From positions 1 through 9,242 of the forward strand of contig DTVI01000096.1 in NCBI GenBank assembly GCA_012963655.1: a stretch of DNA of 9,242 bases. Direction: 5' to 3'. The translations under genes were made by a program, and so were the position numbers. This document shows positions 1-6,104 of the stretch, piece after piece. A model generated the notes under the pieces. That model did not search any database. It worked only from the letters and a program-made list of their open reading frames with translations, and was not told the origin of the DNA. The DNA is from Sulfurimonas sp. GTDB taxonomy: Bacteria > Campylobacterota > Campylobacteria > Campylobacterales > Sulfurimonadaceae. Numbering within the stretch: the first letter of the stretch is position 1; every line of letters begins with the position of its first letter.

Positions 1-68
1 AGTTCATTTTTAACAATAAAGTTTTTTAAATCTGCATTGTTAGTATAAAGAAATCCATATTGTTTCAT
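1..68 (-). CDS. Partial hypothetical protein, N-terminal end
   Basis: An open frame on the minus strand starts with ATG at 68 and stays open for 22 codons to the left edge, so only the N-terminus is visible; it begins MKQYGFLYTNNADLKNF. I do not recognise the family. The composition (aromatic, Asn/Lys-rich, a plausible start of a soluble domain) looks protein-like, but 22 codons is too short for certainty in DNA this AT-rich. The next in-frame stop upstream is a TAA just beyond the candidate promoter. There is no Shine-Dalgarno sequence at normal distance: the nearest AGGAT lies about 22 bases upstream. A TATAAT at 80-75 would place transcription initiation almost on the ATG. The gene would be transcribed divergently from the tRNA gene. 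Confidence 0.4.
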   Translation of the reverse strand, partial: MKQYGFLYTNNADLKNFIVKNE

Positions 69-74
69 ACAAAT

Positions 75-80
75 ATTATA
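75..80 (-). promoter_or_regulatory. Candidate -10 box for the left-edge minus-strand gene
   Basis: The minus strand reads TATAAT at 80-75, a perfect -10 consensus, with no convincing -35 upstream, which is common in Campylobacterota. The predicted start of transcription falls within a base or two of the ATG at 68. Chance occurrence is quite possible in sequence this AT-rich. Confidence 0.3.
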
Positions 81-163
81 ACTAAAAACAATCCTATATA
101 AAAATTAAAAAAAGAAGAATAAATTATTTGTATAGTTTTATGATTAATTAAGGATAGTACTAT

Positions 164-169
164 TATAAT
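164..169 (+). promoter_or_regulatory. Promoter -10 box of the tRNA-Glu gene
   Basis: A perfect TATAAT lies 29 bases before the tRNA 5' end and is followed by the GC-rich stretch CCGCC at 171-175. A GC-rich discriminator after the -10 is typical of stable-RNA promoters under stringent control. No good -35 is seen at 17 bases spacing (TGATTA at 141-146). Transcription would start near 176, leaving a leader of about 23 bases removed by RNase P. This leader contains a small inverted repeat, ACAAC at 179-183 with GTTGT at 187-191. Confidence 0.55.
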
Positions 170-198
170 TCCGCCACAACAACCTAGTTGTACAGCGT

Positions 199-273
199 GG
201 TCCCATCATCTAATGGTTAGGATTCATGGTTTTCATCCATGCCATAGGAGTTCAAATCTCCTTGGGATCACCA
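199..273 (+). tRNA. tRNA-Glu, anticodon TTC, with encoded CCA
   Basis: A complete cloverleaf can be folded by hand. The acceptor stem is GGTCCCA (199-205) with TGGGATC (263-269), seven pairs including one G-U. The D arm carries the GG of the loop. The anticodon stem CATGG (225-229) pairs perfectly with CCATG (237-241) around the loop TTTTCAT, with anticodon TTC at 232-234. The variable region is four bases. The T stem AGGAG (246-250) pairs with CTCCT (258-262) around TTCAAAT. Discriminator A270 is followed by a genomically encoded CCA at 271-273. The gene has its own promoter and faces the same way as the glutamyl-tRNA synthetase gene 270 bases downstream. No obvious hairpin terminator follows it. 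Confidence 0.96.
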
Positions 274-542
274 ATTTACCCCAATTTTTCCTTTACTCAT
301 CATTATCAACATAATCCAGTAGTAAAATATTTGCTCACAACGAACGTTAGCTATACACTCTCTTTACGGATATCTTCACAGACTTTGAATATGCATTAAA
401 TAATCATAACAGACCTTATTTATCATCATAAGAATAAAATCCTCTTCGTAATTACTATAATTAAATCTATTATGATAGAATTTCGATATAAAATTTAGAT
501 GTATCTTGTATATGCCTTTAGAAAAATATTTTAGGAATTTTT
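274..542. other. Gene-free spacer between tRNA-Glu and gltX
   Basis: This 269-base AT-rich stretch has no open frame of useful length on either strand and no hairpin terminator after the tRNA. I looked for a copy of the tRNA 3' end that would mark an integration scar and saw none. The only local structure is an imperfect dyad at 463-483 (TCTAT / ATAGA around TATG, extended by AAA/TTT with one bulged base), which sits on the candidate gltX promoter. Confidence 0.6.
456..481 (+). promoter_or_regulatory. Candidate gltX operon promoter region
   Basis: Two -10-like hexamers precede gltX: a perfect TATAAT at 456-461, and TAGAAT at 476-481 with an upstream TG at 473-474 forming an extended -10. Neither has a clear -35 box. 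Either would give a leader of about 55 to 75 bases. The background is very AT-rich, so the choice between them is open. Confidence 0.3.
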
Positions 543-1841
543 ATGTTACGTTTTGCAAGTAGTCCTACCGGAGATATGCACATTGGAAACCTTCGTTTGG
601 CACTTTTTAATTATATACTTTCTGTTCAAAAAAACGAGGGACTTATTGCTCGCATTGAAGATACGGACAAAGAGAAAAACATGGAAGGTAAGGATCTAGA
701 AATCATTGGTTTACTTGATCTTTTTGGCATCAAATATGCAAATGTTGTTTATCAAAATGATAATTTGAAATACCATCGTGCGATGGCGCTTCAGCTAATA
801 CATGAAAAAATTGCTTTTAATTGTTTTTGTACGCCAGATATGCTAAATGCCAAGAAAGAAGAAGCTGAGGCCAATAAAAAGCCTTATAGATATGATGACA
901 GGTGTTTAAGCTTAAGCCCTGAAGACACTATAGACAACGAGGCTTCTTTTACGGTTCGTTTACGTAAGCCAAATGTAAATATCGAGTTTACTGATAAGAT
1001 TAAGGGAAAGCTGTCATTTGCACCCACTGATATAGATAATTTTATAATTCTACGCGCCGATAAGAGCCCTAGCTATAATTTCGCCTGCGCAATAGATGAT
1101 ATGATTGCAGACATTTCTATGGTTATTCGTGAAGAAGACCATGTCTCAAACACCCCTAAGCAAATAATCGTTAGGGCAGCGCTTAATTATACAAAAGAGA
1201 TTGAGTACGTCCACTTACCAATGATTTTAAATGAGACGGGTGAAAAAATTAGTACGAAAGATGAAAACGCAAGTGTGAAATGGCTATTAGAGCAAGGGTT
1301 TATTCCTGCGGCTATTATTAACTATCTTTTACTTATTGGAAACAATCCACCTCAAGAGATCTTTAGTTTACAAGAAGCTTTGGAATGGTTCGATTTGTCT
1401 GAAATTTCTAAGTCTCCTATTAAGTTTGATATTAATGAACTACGTTTGATAAACATCAAACATTTAAACTTACTTGATGATGTTGAGCTTTCAAGATATG
1501 TTGGTTTTGCTGACGCAGATATTGGTAAACTTGCAAAGCTTTACCTTGAAGAAGTATCTACAACTAAAGAACTTAAGTCTAAGATTGGTGCTGTTTTTTC
1601 AGAAAAAAATATTCCTGAAGATTTTGTTGAAGCTGCTGCAAGTATGAAAACTGTTATTTTAAATGCTCCTTTCTTTCAAGACTATAATGATTTTAAATCT
1701 TATGTAATGAAAGAGTCTGGTTTAAAAGAAAACTACTTTTATCTTAGCCTTCGTCTATTATTAACAGGCGCACAAAATGGGCCTGAAATAGCAGATATGT
1801 ATCCGTTTTTAAAAAATTACCTTGGGGAGATTGTTAAATGA
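543..1841 (+). CDS. gltX: Glutamyl-tRNA synthetase, GltX2 type
   Basis: Class I aminoacyl-tRNA synthetase that attaches glutamate to tRNA in the cytoplasm. It is a full-length 432-residue protein of the short epsilonproteobacterial GltX2 group. In H. pylori the equivalent enzyme charges tRNA-Gln, which GatCAB then amidates; the same role here is inference. Visible signatures are the SPTGDMHIGN motif (HIGH equivalent at residues 13-16), RIEDTD at 37-42, a partial zinc site with C94, C96 and C121 (the fourth ligand position is S123), and DHVSNTPKQ from 199. Three signature positions deviate: S6 for the Pro of FAPSPTG, E197 for the Gly of RGEDH, and KISTK at 235-239 for KMSKR. The ATG has AGGA six bases upstream (533-536). 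The stop overlaps the yggT start by four bases. The frame is intact and the operon context conserved, so it is probably functional. Confidence 0.95.
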   Translation: MLRFASSPTGDMHIGNLRLALFNYILSVQKNEGLIARIEDTDKEKNMEGKDLEIIGLLDLFGIKYANVVYQNDNLKYHRAMALQLIHEKIAFNCFCTPDMLNAKKEEAEANKKPYRYDDRCLSLSPEDTIDNEASFTVRLRKPNVNIEFTDKIKGKLSFAPTDIDNFIILRADKSPSYNFACAIDDMIADISMVIREEDHVSNTPKQIIVRAALNYTKEIEYVHLPMILNETGEKISTKDENASVKWLLEQGFIPAAIINYLLLIGNNPPQEIFSLQEALEWFDLSEISKSPIKFDINELRLINIKHLNLLDDVELSRYVGFADADIGKLAKLYLEEVSTTKELKSKIGAVFSEKNIPEDFVEAAASMKTVILNAPFFQDYNDFKSYVMKESGLKENYFYLSLRLLLTGAQNGPEIADMYPFLKNYLGEIVK

Positions 1842-2122
1842 GCGCATTAATGGAAATAATTTTAGGACTATTCGGTATTTTCAATACTTTAATTATGGTG
1901 TATATGTGGGTTATTATTATAGCCTCTTTACTTACTTGGGTTAAACCAGATCCTTTCAATCCTATAGTACAACTTTTATACAGACTAACTAACCCTGCTT
2001 ATGCTTTAGTTAGACGTTATATGCCTACTACATTTAATGGTATTGACCTTTCGCCTTTAATTATTATTATTTCTTTACAAATATTACAAGTTTTAATGCA
2101 TTCACTTATGCATTCTTTATGA
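1838..2122 (+). CDS. YggT family membrane protein
   Basis: A 94-residue protein of the YggT (YlmG-like) family with two hydrophobic segments, about residues 8-34 and 71-92. Between them is the family hallmark region with the turn PDPFNP (37-42), LLYRLTNP (46-53), and an arginine-containing stretch ending in MP. The family sits in the inner membrane; its relatives are linked to envelope or division processes, but the precise role is not established. The start overlaps the gltX stop as ATGA and has a strong GGGGAGA ribosome-binding site at 1824-1830. Its own stop overlaps the slt start in the same way. The C-terminus is a duplicated MHSL tetrapeptide encoded by a 12-base tandem repeat. Confidence 0.9.
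   Translation: MSALMEIILGLFGIFNTLIMVYMWVIIIASLLTWVKPDPFNPIVQLLYRLTNPAYALVRRYMPTTFNGIDLSPLIIIISLQILQVLMHSLMHSL
2096..2119 (+). repeat. Two-copy 12-base tandem repeat at the yggT 3' end
   Basis: ATGCATTCACTT at 2096-2107 is followed by ATGCATTCTTTA at 2108-2119, encoding MHSL twice. The second copy runs into the shared ATGA that stops yggT and starts slt. The near identity suggests a recent slip duplication in frame. Confidence 0.7.
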
Positions 2123-3735
2123 GAAAGTTATTACTTTTACTTTCCCCCTTACTGTTATCAGCTGAGGTAAGCCTATCTCAGTTAGAAGAAGCCCCGCAAG
2201 GTCGTGTAAGAAACTTTAATATCTGGCAGTTTATGCAGCAAGATATTACTGTTAGCCAGGCCAAGAGTGCCTACCTCCTCACAAAAAACTATAATCATAA
2301 GATATTTATAAAGTATGCTAAAAAGACAGATGATGCAAAAATACTTGAAAATAGACGTTGCTCTAAGCTAAAGACTAGTGCCTTATTAAAAGAAACAAAT
2401 GCTTCTTGTGTGAATAATGGTCTTGGCTTGAAACAGGCTTTAAATCTTACTAAGACTCAGCGACTTTCCTTTTGTAAAACCTTAAAACCTCAGTATAAAC
2501 AAAAAAGTGAACTTATCTTATTGATGAATGAGAAACCCTTTGTTTTACATGTACTTAAAAGTGGCGAAAATAATTATCTCAAATTGTTTAATAGCTTAGG
2601 GACGAAGAATAGACAAGAATATTTTAATGTAAAATTATCAAAAGAACATATTGAGGTGCTTTCTAAAGAAAAAGGCTTTGATAAAGCCCTTAAGTATATA
2701 GTAACAGATAAAAAGATGCACCGAATACAAGAGTCTTTACTTCAGCTTCAAGCCTGTGATGTAAGTGCTGAGTCTTATTTCTTTTTAGCCCTAAATGCTT
2801 TAAAGTTAAAGGCCACTAAAAAGGCTATATATTATTTAGAGATTGCTCAGAAAAAAGCTTATTTTCAAAACCAAAAGGATAAGGCTCTCTTTTGGAAGTA
2901 TCTTATCTCTAAAGAACTGTCTTACCTTGAAGAACTTTCCCAAGGATATGATATAAATATTTATACCTTATATGCTAAAGAAAAACTAGCAAAAGGCTTT
3001 GATAATTATTTTTTTTCTTTAAACTTAGAAGATAAGAAGAGTATTCTTAAGCTTGAAGATCCATATGTATGGGAAAAGCTTTTAAGTAAGATAAAAAGCT
3101 CAGATAAAGAAGGGCTACAAAGGCTACTTGAAAAATATAATACAAAAGAAGATGAGGTCATATATGCCTTTATCTATTCTAAGATGCTAAGGTATAGGGT
3201 ACATAATTATATTATGCCTTATAAAAAAGCAACAAAAAATTTAACTAATGATGATAAGGCCCTGCTCTACGCCTTAGCACGTCAAGAAAGCCATTTTATA
3301 CCCTCAGCTATTTCGAGATCTTTTGCCTTAGGTGTTATGCAGATAATGCCCTTTTTGATTAAGGCCTTAGCGAAACAAAAAAAAGAAGAGGTAGAGCTTA
3401 ATGATATGTTTAACCCTTATAAGAACATATCATATGCCTCTCAACATATTAGATACTTAAAAAAATATCTTTTCCACCCTCTTTTTATTGCTTATGCATA
3501 TAATGGAGGTATAGGTTTTACTAAAAGACATTTATTAAGGGGGACGTTTTTAAAGGGAAGTTATGAACCTTTTTTAAGTATGGAACTTATGTCTAACACA
3601 GAAAGTCGTGAGTATGGTAAAAAGGTACTTGCAAATTATGTTGTATATAAAAAAATATTAGGGGAAGAAATTAAACTTATTCCTCTTTTAGAAAGTTTAA
3701 CCCAGCCAAACCGTACTGATCGCTTTCGAAGATAA
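2119..3735 (+). CDS. slt: Soluble lytic murein transglycosylase
   Basis: A periplasmic enzyme that cleaves the MurNAc-GlcNAc bond of peptidoglycan, leaving 1,6-anhydroMurNAc ends. Residues 1-15 form a short signal peptide (MRK, then a Leu-rich core ending LSA). Residues of about 20-375 are helical and repeat-like, as in the superhelical U/L domain of Slt70. The C-terminal GH23-type catalytic domain shows ALARQES with catalytic Glu390, GVMQIMP at 405-411 and AYNGG at 460-464. The 538-residue length suits the Helicobacter/Campylobacter Slt group. The start shares ATGA with the yggT stop and has no Shine-Dalgarno sequence, so translation probably depends on ribosomes finishing yggT. The last 59 bases overlap the 3' end of the opposite-strand lipoprotein gene. 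Confidence 0.93.
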   Translation: MRKLLLLLSPLLLSAEVSLSQLEEAPQGRVRNFNIWQFMQQDITVSQAKSAYLLTKNYNHKIFIKYAKKTDDAKILENRRCSKLKTSALLKETNASCVNNGLGLKQALNLTKTQRLSFCKTLKPQYKQKSELILLMNEKPFVLHVLKSGENNYLKLFNSLGTKNRQEYFNVKLSKEHIEVLSKEKGFDKALKYIVTDKKMHRIQESLLQLQACDVSAESYFFLALNALKLKATKKAIYYLEIAQKKAYFQNQKDKALFWKYLISKELSYLEELSQGYDINIYTLYAKEKLAKGFDNYFFSLNLEDKKSILKLEDPYVWEKLLSKIKSSDKEGLQRLLEKYNTKEDEVIYAFIYSKMLRYRVHNYIMPYKKATKNLTNDDKALLYALARQESHFIPSAISRSFALGVMQIMPFLIKALAKQKKEEVELNDMFNPYKNISYASQHIRYLKKYLFHPLFIAYAYNGGIGFTKRHLLRGTFLKGSYEPFLSMELMSNTESREYGKKVLANYVVYKKILGEEIKLIPLLESLTQPNRTDRFRR

Positions 3736-4420
3736 GACTTAGTTTTTCTTGCTCAACTTTTTCAAATTTCACAAGATAATATTCATTCCATCTGTTACGA
3801 ACGGGCATATCCAAACGTAATTTGTGGCCTTTTTCTAGATCTTGAATATTAAGGGCTTGAAAGTTCTTTATACAAGGAAATGGTTGTTTAGTAGTGTTAT
3901 TATCAATCACTGTAATATTATCTTCATAATCTATATCTTGTGATGATGTGTTTTCATTAGAAAAACCCTTATATAGCTTGATAAAACGAGCTGTTTCTAA
4001 ACGTTCTCTTTCTTCCTCTTTAAATTCTAGGTGCTCTTTACATGCCTTAAGTTCTAATCTTTTATCTTCTGTATTTATATCATCTTTATCAATATCAGCA
4101 CTAAGATCAACTTTCATATTCAAATGGTAAGTTGGGTTATAAAGCCCTCTTTGCTTAGGGTCTTTTGAATCGTCAATAATATGAAGAGCAATAAAAAAAT
4201 ACTCCCCATCATTATAAAGCTCTTTATCCACGTTATTAAGGTAAACCCCATGGAGTAAAGCCTTTGTTTCCAAGTCTTTCATCAAAGAGGCTTTTATCAT
4301 ATTTGGCAAGGCTTTCTCATAATAATCATCCGTAGCAAAGTAGTCAAAGGCAGATGTTCTAGTGCATCCAGTAAACATGAAGATGCTTAGTATGGAAAAA
4401 AGTAGTAAAAATTTATTCAT
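3677..4420 (-). CDS. Predicted lipoprotein of unknown function
   Basis: A 247-residue protein with a lipoprotein signal: MNK, a hydrophobic stretch at about residues 4-17, and the lipobox FTGC with the modified cysteine at C19. It should be anchored in a membrane facing the periplasm. The mature part is charged and mostly hydrophilic, with an acidic and lysine-rich middle (about residues 105-165), an Asn/Asp-rich linker near 155-178, and a C-terminus resembling a beta-strand edge (LIFESDQYGLAGLNF). I recognise no enzymatic motif. AGGA lies 11 bases before the ATG, and a TATAAT at 4452-4447 supplies a promoter. It is the only opposite-strand gene inside the block and, from memory, occupies the place of Cj0842 in C. 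jejuni. Its last codons overlap slt. Confidence 0.8.
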   Translation of the reverse strand: MNKFLLLFSILSIFMFTGCTRTSAFDYFATDDYYEKALPNMIKASLMKDLETKALLHGVYLNNVDKELYNDGEYFFIALHIIDDSKDPKQRGLYNPTYHLNMKVDLSADIDKDDINTEDKRLELKACKEHLEFKEEERERLETARFIKLYKGFSNENTSSQDIDYEDNITVIDNNTTKQPFPCIKNFQALNIQDLEKGHKLRLDMPVRNRWNEYYLVKFEKVEQEKLSLIFESDQYGLAGLNFLKEE

Positions 4421-4446
4421 TTATATTCTTATCCTTATATTTGAGC

Positions 4447-4452
4447 ATTATA
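4447..4452 (-). promoter_or_regulatory. -10 box of the lipoprotein gene
   Basis: The minus strand reads TATAAT at 4452-4447. Transcription would start near 4440, giving a leader of about 20 bases that contains the AGGA ribosome-binding site. The -35 position (about 4475-4470) falls inside a dyad shared with the divergent mobB promoter. Confidence 0.5.
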
Positions 4453-4462
4453 CGCCTCTTTC

Positions 4463-4475
4463 ACTTAGTATAAGT
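4463..4475. promoter_or_regulatory. Dyad ACTTA-GTA-TAAGT between divergent promoters
   Basis: A perfect five-base inverted repeat with a three-base centre. At 17-base spacing it covers the -35 positions of both the lipoprotein promoter (4475-4470) and the mobB promoter (4462-4467), so a bound protein could act on both. A dyad this short may be chance. Confidence 0.3.
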
Positions 4476-4481
4476 TTCATC

Positions 4482-4490
4482 TGATATAAT
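4482..4490 (+). promoter_or_regulatory. Extended -10 promoter of the mobB-fbp run
   Basis: TGATATAAT at 4482-4490 is a perfect extended -10 (TGN followed by TATAAT). Transcription would start near 4497, about 24 bases before the mobB GTG. The -35 area is weak, as expected for an extended -10 promoter. It is the only clear promoter I see for the plus-strand genes from mobB onward. Confidence 0.6.
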
Positions 4491-4520
4491 TCAATTAATT
4501 TATACAAAGGCATTTTTCTC

Positions 4521-5021
4521 GTGAACAAAAGGTTAGCAGTTGCATTTACCGGTCCTTCAAATAGTGGTAAAACAACACTCATAATAAAAGTGTCTGAGGC
4601 TTTGATTCGCGAGGGTAAAAAAGTTGCTATCATCAAGAATGATCCTAAAGACAAGGCACGCTTTGATACAGAAGGAAAAGATAGTTATATGTTTTCTCAA
4701 ACGGGAGCTGAGGTTATTGTAACTTCACCTGAGAAAACAACATATTTATCTAAAAGACATAAAGAACTTGATGAGCTCATTAGAATTTTTGACTCGTTTG
4801 ATTATTTACTTGTAGAAGGGCTTAAAAACCTGCCTCTTCCACGTATCAGTATCTTTAGAGGTAATATAGACGAGGATTATTATCCGTATATGAATGCTTT
4901 AGCCATTGATGAAAGCATAGATAAAGAAAACGAAAACATACCAAGAGACATAGAAGTATTAGATTTAAATAACACCAACCAGATTATAAGCTGGATAAAA
5001 AACAATGCTAAGGAAGTATAA
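4521..5021 (+). CDS. mobB: Molybdopterin-guanine dinucleotide biosynthesis protein MobB
   Basis: A 166-residue P-loop GTPase-like protein that assists MobA in guanylating molybdopterin for bis-MGD enzymes. The Walker A motif GPSNSGKTT spans residues 11-19. The family block DPKDKARFDTEGKDSY follows at 41-56, with TGAE at 61-64, and the Walker B-like LLVEGLK lies at 96-102. The residue before DPKD is Asn40, where many MobB proteins have His; I suspect Asn is usual in this phylum but cannot check. The start is GTG, with AAAGG ten bases upstream (4506-4510); no ATG gives a better fit to the family N-terminus. Three bases separate it from fbp. Its presence implies molybdenum or tungsten enzymes elsewhere in the genome. 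Confidence 0.88.
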   Translation: MNKRLAVAFTGPSNSGKTTLIIKVSEALIREGKKVAIIKNDPKDKARFDTEGKDSYMFSQTGAEVIVTSPEKTTYLSKRHKELDELIRIFDSFDYLLVEGLKNLPLPRISIFRGNIDEDYYPYMNALAIDESIDKENENIPRDIEVLDLNNTNQIISWIKNNAKEV

Positions 5022-5024
5022 ACG

Positions 5025-5885
5025 ATGCAAGATATGAAAGAGATGAGACCCCTAGTTGAAGCGATAATGAAGTCTGCAATCCGTATTAAAGACGCTATTG
5101 ATGTTAAAGACATAGGTTATTCACAACAAGAAAATAGCTCAGGTGAAACACAACTTCAACTTGATATTCAATGTGACCTTATTATCGAGGAAGAACTTTC
5201 TCATGTGCCTAGTGTTCATACTCTCGCTTCTGAAGAAAAAGAAGATGCAATGTTAATCAATAAAAACGCAAAGTATTTAATTGGCTTTGATCCTTTAGAT
5301 GGTTCTTCATTAGTAGATGTAAATCTAAGTGTAGGTTCAATCTTTGGAATTTATGAAAATGACTTTACAGGTAAGAATATGATTGCATCATGTTATGTTG
5401 TTTATGGTCCTAGAGTAGAACTTGTTTTTGCTTATGAAGGCCAAGTAAGACTTTACCTTCTTCAAGCAGGCGAGTTTGAATTTGTTAAACAAATTCGTTT
5501 AAATGAAAAAGGAAAGCTTAATGCACCTGGGGGAACTCAGCAAAACTGGGAACCTTATCATAAGCAAATGGTTGATGGTCTTTTTGCTGAAGGTTATAGA
5601 CTTCGTTACTCAGGTGGAATGGTTCCAGACCTTCACCAGATTCTTCTTAAAGGTGGTGGACTATTTTCATATCCAGGTACTTCAGATAGACCAGAAGGAA
5701 AACTTCGTCAAGTTTTTGAAGTCTTCCCTTTTGCAATGATCTTTGAATATGCTGGTGGTGGTGCTATTGATGGTCAAAACAGAGTCTTAGATCAAACACC
5801 AAGACATGTACATGATACAAGCCCGTGTTTCTTTGGTTCAAACTATGAAATAGATAAAGTTAAAACAACTTATGCCAGAAATTAA
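5025..5885 (+). CDS. fbp: Fructose-1,6-bisphosphatase class I
   Basis: Hydrolyses fructose 1,6-bisphosphate to fructose 6-phosphate and phosphate, the committed step of gluconeogenesis, in the cytoplasm. The 286-residue protein is at the short end of class I FBPases. Metal-site signatures are SEE with E70/E71, FDPLDGSS with D89 and D92, and E232 in KLRQVFEVFPFAMIFE. The substrate-side region RYSGGMVPDLHQ (194-205) and the ending LDQTPRHVHDTSPCFFGS are present. The ATG at 5025 has AGGAAG eight bases upstream (5011-5016), overlapping the end of mobB. The 3' end overlaps the next small gene by 14 bases. An autotroph using the reverse TCA cycle would rely on it for sugar synthesis; that physiological link is inference. 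Confidence 0.95.
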   Translation: MQDMKEMRPLVEAIMKSAIRIKDAIDVKDIGYSQQENSSGETQLQLDIQCDLIIEEELSHVPSVHTLASEEKEDAMLINKNAKYLIGFDPLDGSSLVDVNLSVGSIFGIYENDFTGKNMIASCYVVYGPRVELVFAYEGQVRLYLLQAGEFEFVKQIRLNEKGKLNAPGGTQQNWEPYHKQMVDGLFAEGYRLRYSGGMVPDLHQILLKGGGLFSYPGTSDRPEGKLRQVFEVFPFAMIFEYAGGGAIDGQNRVLDQTPRHVHDTSPCFFGSNYEIDKVKTTYARN

Positions 5886-6063
5886 TTCGTTTGAGGAGCG
5901 TTTAACACAGATGATATCTGAGGTTAAGGCTTGTCAAAAAGACAAGGGTTATGATTCTTGTATGAAATGTGAAAACCTTATTGGTTGTGAACTAAGAAAA
6001 AGTTACGTTCAAGTCACCTACGAGAGTATGTCTAAGGGTGAAATTGGCGGATTTGAATTCTAA
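5872..6063 (+). CDS. Small four-cysteine conserved protein
   Basis: A 63-residue soluble protein with cysteines at 21, 30, 33 and 39 (C-x8-C-x2-C-x5-C), followed by R42-K43-x-Y45-V46, YESMSKG (50-56) and the terminus GGFEF. The N-terminal third is a predicted helix. The spacing could bind zinc or an iron-sulfur cluster, but no known family is certain. From memory, similar short proteins sit between fbp and metG in other Campylobacterota (Cj0839c in C. jejuni). The ATG at 5872 overlaps fbp by 14 bases and has no Shine-Dalgarno, suggesting coupling. Met14 at 5911 has GAGGAG 12 bases upstream but would remove the N-terminal helix, so I prefer the longer form. Confidence 0.75.
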   Translation: MPEINSFEERLTQMISEVKACQKDKGYDSCMKCENLIGCELRKSYVQVTYESMSKGEIGGFEF

Positions 6064-6104
6064 GAAATAAAACAATTTATTTATGAATAAAGAAAAAAGG
6101 AAAC

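Noticed and set aside
199..542. tRNA-Glu as attachment site of an integrated element
   Set aside because: No integrase, no repeated tRNA 3' end and no foreign gene appear downstream; the neighbouring genes are conserved core genes.
3948..4130. Open frame of 60 codons on the plus strand
   Set aside because: It lies wholly antisense to the lipoprotein gene, is Ser/Leu-rich as expected of such a shadow, and has no ribosome-binding site or family resemblance.
4448..4654. Open frame of 68 codons on the minus strand over the mobB start
   Set aside because: It is antisense to the P-loop region of mobB and covers the promoter region; no ribosome-binding site or protein signature.
4880..5113. Open frame of 77 codons on the minus strand, hydrophobic
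   Set aside because: It is a shadow of the mobB-fbp junction; the hydrophobic composition follows from reading AT-rich coding DNA in antisense.
5503..5739. Open frame of 78 codons inside fbp in another frame
   Set aside because: It is fully inside the well-supported fbp frame and has no independent start signal.
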